From Acidaminococcus sp. CAG:917 (GTDB lineage: Bacteria; Bacillota; Clostridia; Christensenellales; CAG-917): a DNA stretch of 8,566 nucleotides. The position numbers and the translations under genes are program-made. The DNA is taken from positions 116,556 through 125,121 of the forward strand of contig FR901028.1 in NCBI GenBank assembly GCA_000437555.1, in the 5' to 3' direction. This document shows positions 7,871 through 8,566 of this stretch, in pieces; the first letter of the stretch is position 1; each line of letters starts with the position of its first letter. The notes under the pieces are model-generated. The model made no database searches. It saw only the letters and a program-made list of their open reading frames with translations, and was not told where the DNA came from.

Positions 7871-7875
7871 TTAAA

Positions 7876-7882
7876 CTTCCTT
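7876..7882 (-). promoter_or_regulatory. Ribosome binding site for pyrB
   Basis: AAGGAAG on the minus strand, five bases before the pyrB ATG at 7870. Weaker than the GGAGG-type sites of the downstream genes. Confidence 0.6.
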
Positions 7883-7893
7883 TTATCTTGTTT

Positions 7894-7927
7894 AGTTTAT
7901 CATAATTTCCCTCTTTAAGCAATTAAA
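7894..7927 (-). promoter_or_regulatory. Candidate sigma-A-type promoter for the pyr operon
   Basis: On the minus strand, TATGAT (7904-7899, 5 of 6 to the -10 consensus) stands 17 bases after TTTAAT (7927-7922), a weak -35. An overlapping alternative is TTGCTT (7922-7917), 17 bases, TAAACT (7899-7894) with a TGn extension at 7902-7900. Either would start transcription around 7887-7892, leaving a leader of only about 20 nt. The region is very AT-rich, so matches arise easily; a third reading (TTTATG 7950-7945 with TTTAAT 7927-7922) is also possible. Confidence 0.35.
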
Positions 7928-7976
7928 TATAATACAATTTAAAGCATAAAAATTTTTCGCTTAAAGTGTTTGCCGC

Positions 7977-8005
7977 AAAAAAATAAAAGCCCAAAGGCTT
8001 TTATT
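7977..8005 (-). terminator. Intrinsic terminator of purA
   Basis: On the minus strand, AATAAAAGCC (8005-7996), loop TTTG (7995-7992) and GGCTTTTATT (7991-7982) form a perfect 10-bp stem, followed by five more T (7981-7977). The purA stop codon TAA (8003-8001) lies inside the left arm. It should separate purA transcription from the pyr operon. Confidence 0.88.
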
Positions 8006-8566
8006 TTAATTCGTTTTCTTTAATGTAAAAATATTGTTCACGGTCGGGACCGACGGAAACAACGGTAATGGGAGCGTTTAATCCCTTTTGCAAAAATCTG
8101 AGATAGTCTTTCGCCTTTTCGGGGAGAGATTCAAACGACTTGCAAGAGGATATATCGCACTTCCAGCCGTCGAGATATTCGACAATAGGTTTGCAATCGT
8201 CGAGAATGTCGGGATAAGGGAATTCGTCCAAACGTTTACCCTCGAATTCGTATGCCACGCAGACGGGGATTTTGTCGAGAGCCGAAAGCACGTCTATTTT
8301 TGTTATTGCGATACCCGTGGCGTTTTGCATTTCAATACCGTATCTCGTTGCGGGAAAGTCGAAACCGCCGACACGTCTCGGTCTGCCCGTAGCCGCGCCG
8401 TATTCGCCGCCTGCCTCTCTCAAAAAGTCGCCCTCCTCCCCGAACAGTTCGGAAACGAACGGACCCTCGCCGACGGCACTCGAATATGCTTTGACGATTC
8501 CCAAAACTTCGTCAATCTTTATCGACGGACAACCGCAGCCGATAGGCGCGTATGCCGCTATGACGT
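8001..8566 (-). CDS. purA: Adenylosuccinate synthetase, C-terminal part (N-terminus beyond window edge)
   Basis: Joins IMP and aspartate with GTP to form adenylosuccinate, the first step from IMP to AMP. The frame is open from the window edge to the TAA at 8003-8001, giving 187 residues; the family is about 425, so the N-terminal P-loop half lies outside. Motifs seen: GIVKAYSSAVGEGPF (usually AYTTRVGxGPF), the substrate-binding loop EYGAATGRPRR with the Arg-rich segment, TKIDVL (the conserved TKLDVL GTP-binding motif), VCVAYE, YLDGW, and the C-terminal SVGPDR. The TTG at 8504 is an internal Leu codon, since homology continues upstream of it (GCGCPSIKIDEVLG). The TTR to SSA change and Ala for the first Thr of the TTGR loop suggest a divergent PurA branch rather than a damaged gene. 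It ends in its own terminator. Confidence 0.95.
   Translation of the reverse strand, partial: VIAAYAPIGCGCPSIKIDEVLGIVKAYSSAVGEGPFVSELFGEEGDFLREAGGEYGAATGRPRRVGGFDFPATRYGIEMQNATGIAITKIDVLSALDKIPVCVAYEFEGKRLDEFPYPDILDDCKPIVEYLDGWKCDISSCKSFESLPEKAKDYLRFLQKGLNAPITVVSVGPDREQYFYIKENELK

Larger units (their letters stand above)
7871..7976 (-). other. Intergenic leader region between purA terminator and pyrB
   Basis: The only non-coding stretch in the window besides the terminator, about 105 bases and strongly AT-rich. It contains the candidate promoter, the pyrB ribosome site and an 8-bp inverted repeat: GCTTAAAG (7959-7966) and CTTTAAGC (7913-7920), read on the plus strand. I see no terminator/antiterminator pair, no PyrR-binding loop sequence and no small ORF worth reporting. 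Confidence 0.7.

Noticed and set aside
7871..8000. Riboswitch, T-box or PyrR attenuator in the pyrB leader
   Set aside because: The space is too short after the purA terminator, and no second terminator or alternative hairpin is visible.
8001..8504. A short 167-residue gene starting at TTG 8504
   Set aside because: The frame stays open to the window edge with PurA homology upstream, so this is an internal Leu codon of a truncated-by-window purA.
1..8566. CRISPR array, insertion sequence, tRNA or phage elements
   Set aside because: No direct repeat arrays, terminal repeats, transposase motifs or tRNA-like folds were seen; coding sequence fills nearly the whole window.

Overview
The window is one strand of a bacterial chromosome carrying a compact de novo pyrimidine (UMP) operon. 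All genes are on the minus strand, so transcription runs from high to low coordinates. The order is purA (3' part only), an intrinsic terminator, a short AT-rich intergenic region, then pyrB, pyrC, carA, carB, pyrK and pyrD (C-terminus cut off by the window edge). This order matches the pyr operons of Bacillus and Clostridium relatives. Together with the NAD-type dihydroorotate dehydrogenase (PyrK plus PyrD with a catalytic Cys), GGAGG-type ribosome binding sites and moderate-to-low GC, it suggests a Firmicute, probably an anaerobic Clostridia-like lineage. The exact taxon cannot be read from the sequence.

Layout: 8001-8566 is the C-terminal half of adenylosuccinate synthetase (PurA), ending in a terminator hairpin that includes its stop codon. 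The stretch 7871-7976 holds the only plausible operon promoter and leader; I see no PyrR-type attenuator, T-box or riboswitch in it. From 7870 down to base 1 six genes follow, and every junction overlaps (4, 19, 23, 1 and 8 nt).

Pathway: CarA/CarB make carbamoyl phosphate, PyrB joins it to aspartate, PyrC closes the ring, and PyrD with PyrK oxidises dihydroorotate to orotate, passing electrons to NAD+. pyrE and pyrF, if present, would lie beyond base 1 or elsewhere.

Main observation: CarA keeps its frame, length and fold motifs but has lost the glutaminase machinery. The nucleophile Cys is Gly249, the catalytic His is Gln334, two other conserved His are Leu252 and Glu322, and glutamine-contact positions equivalent to E. 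coli Ser47, Asn311 and Gly313 are Ala46, His291 and Leu293. CarB looks fully intact. The inference is a pseudo-glutaminase small subunit and a carbamoyl phosphate synthetase fed by free ammonia, formally like vertebrate CPS I. The rest of the window is ordinary housekeeping sequence.
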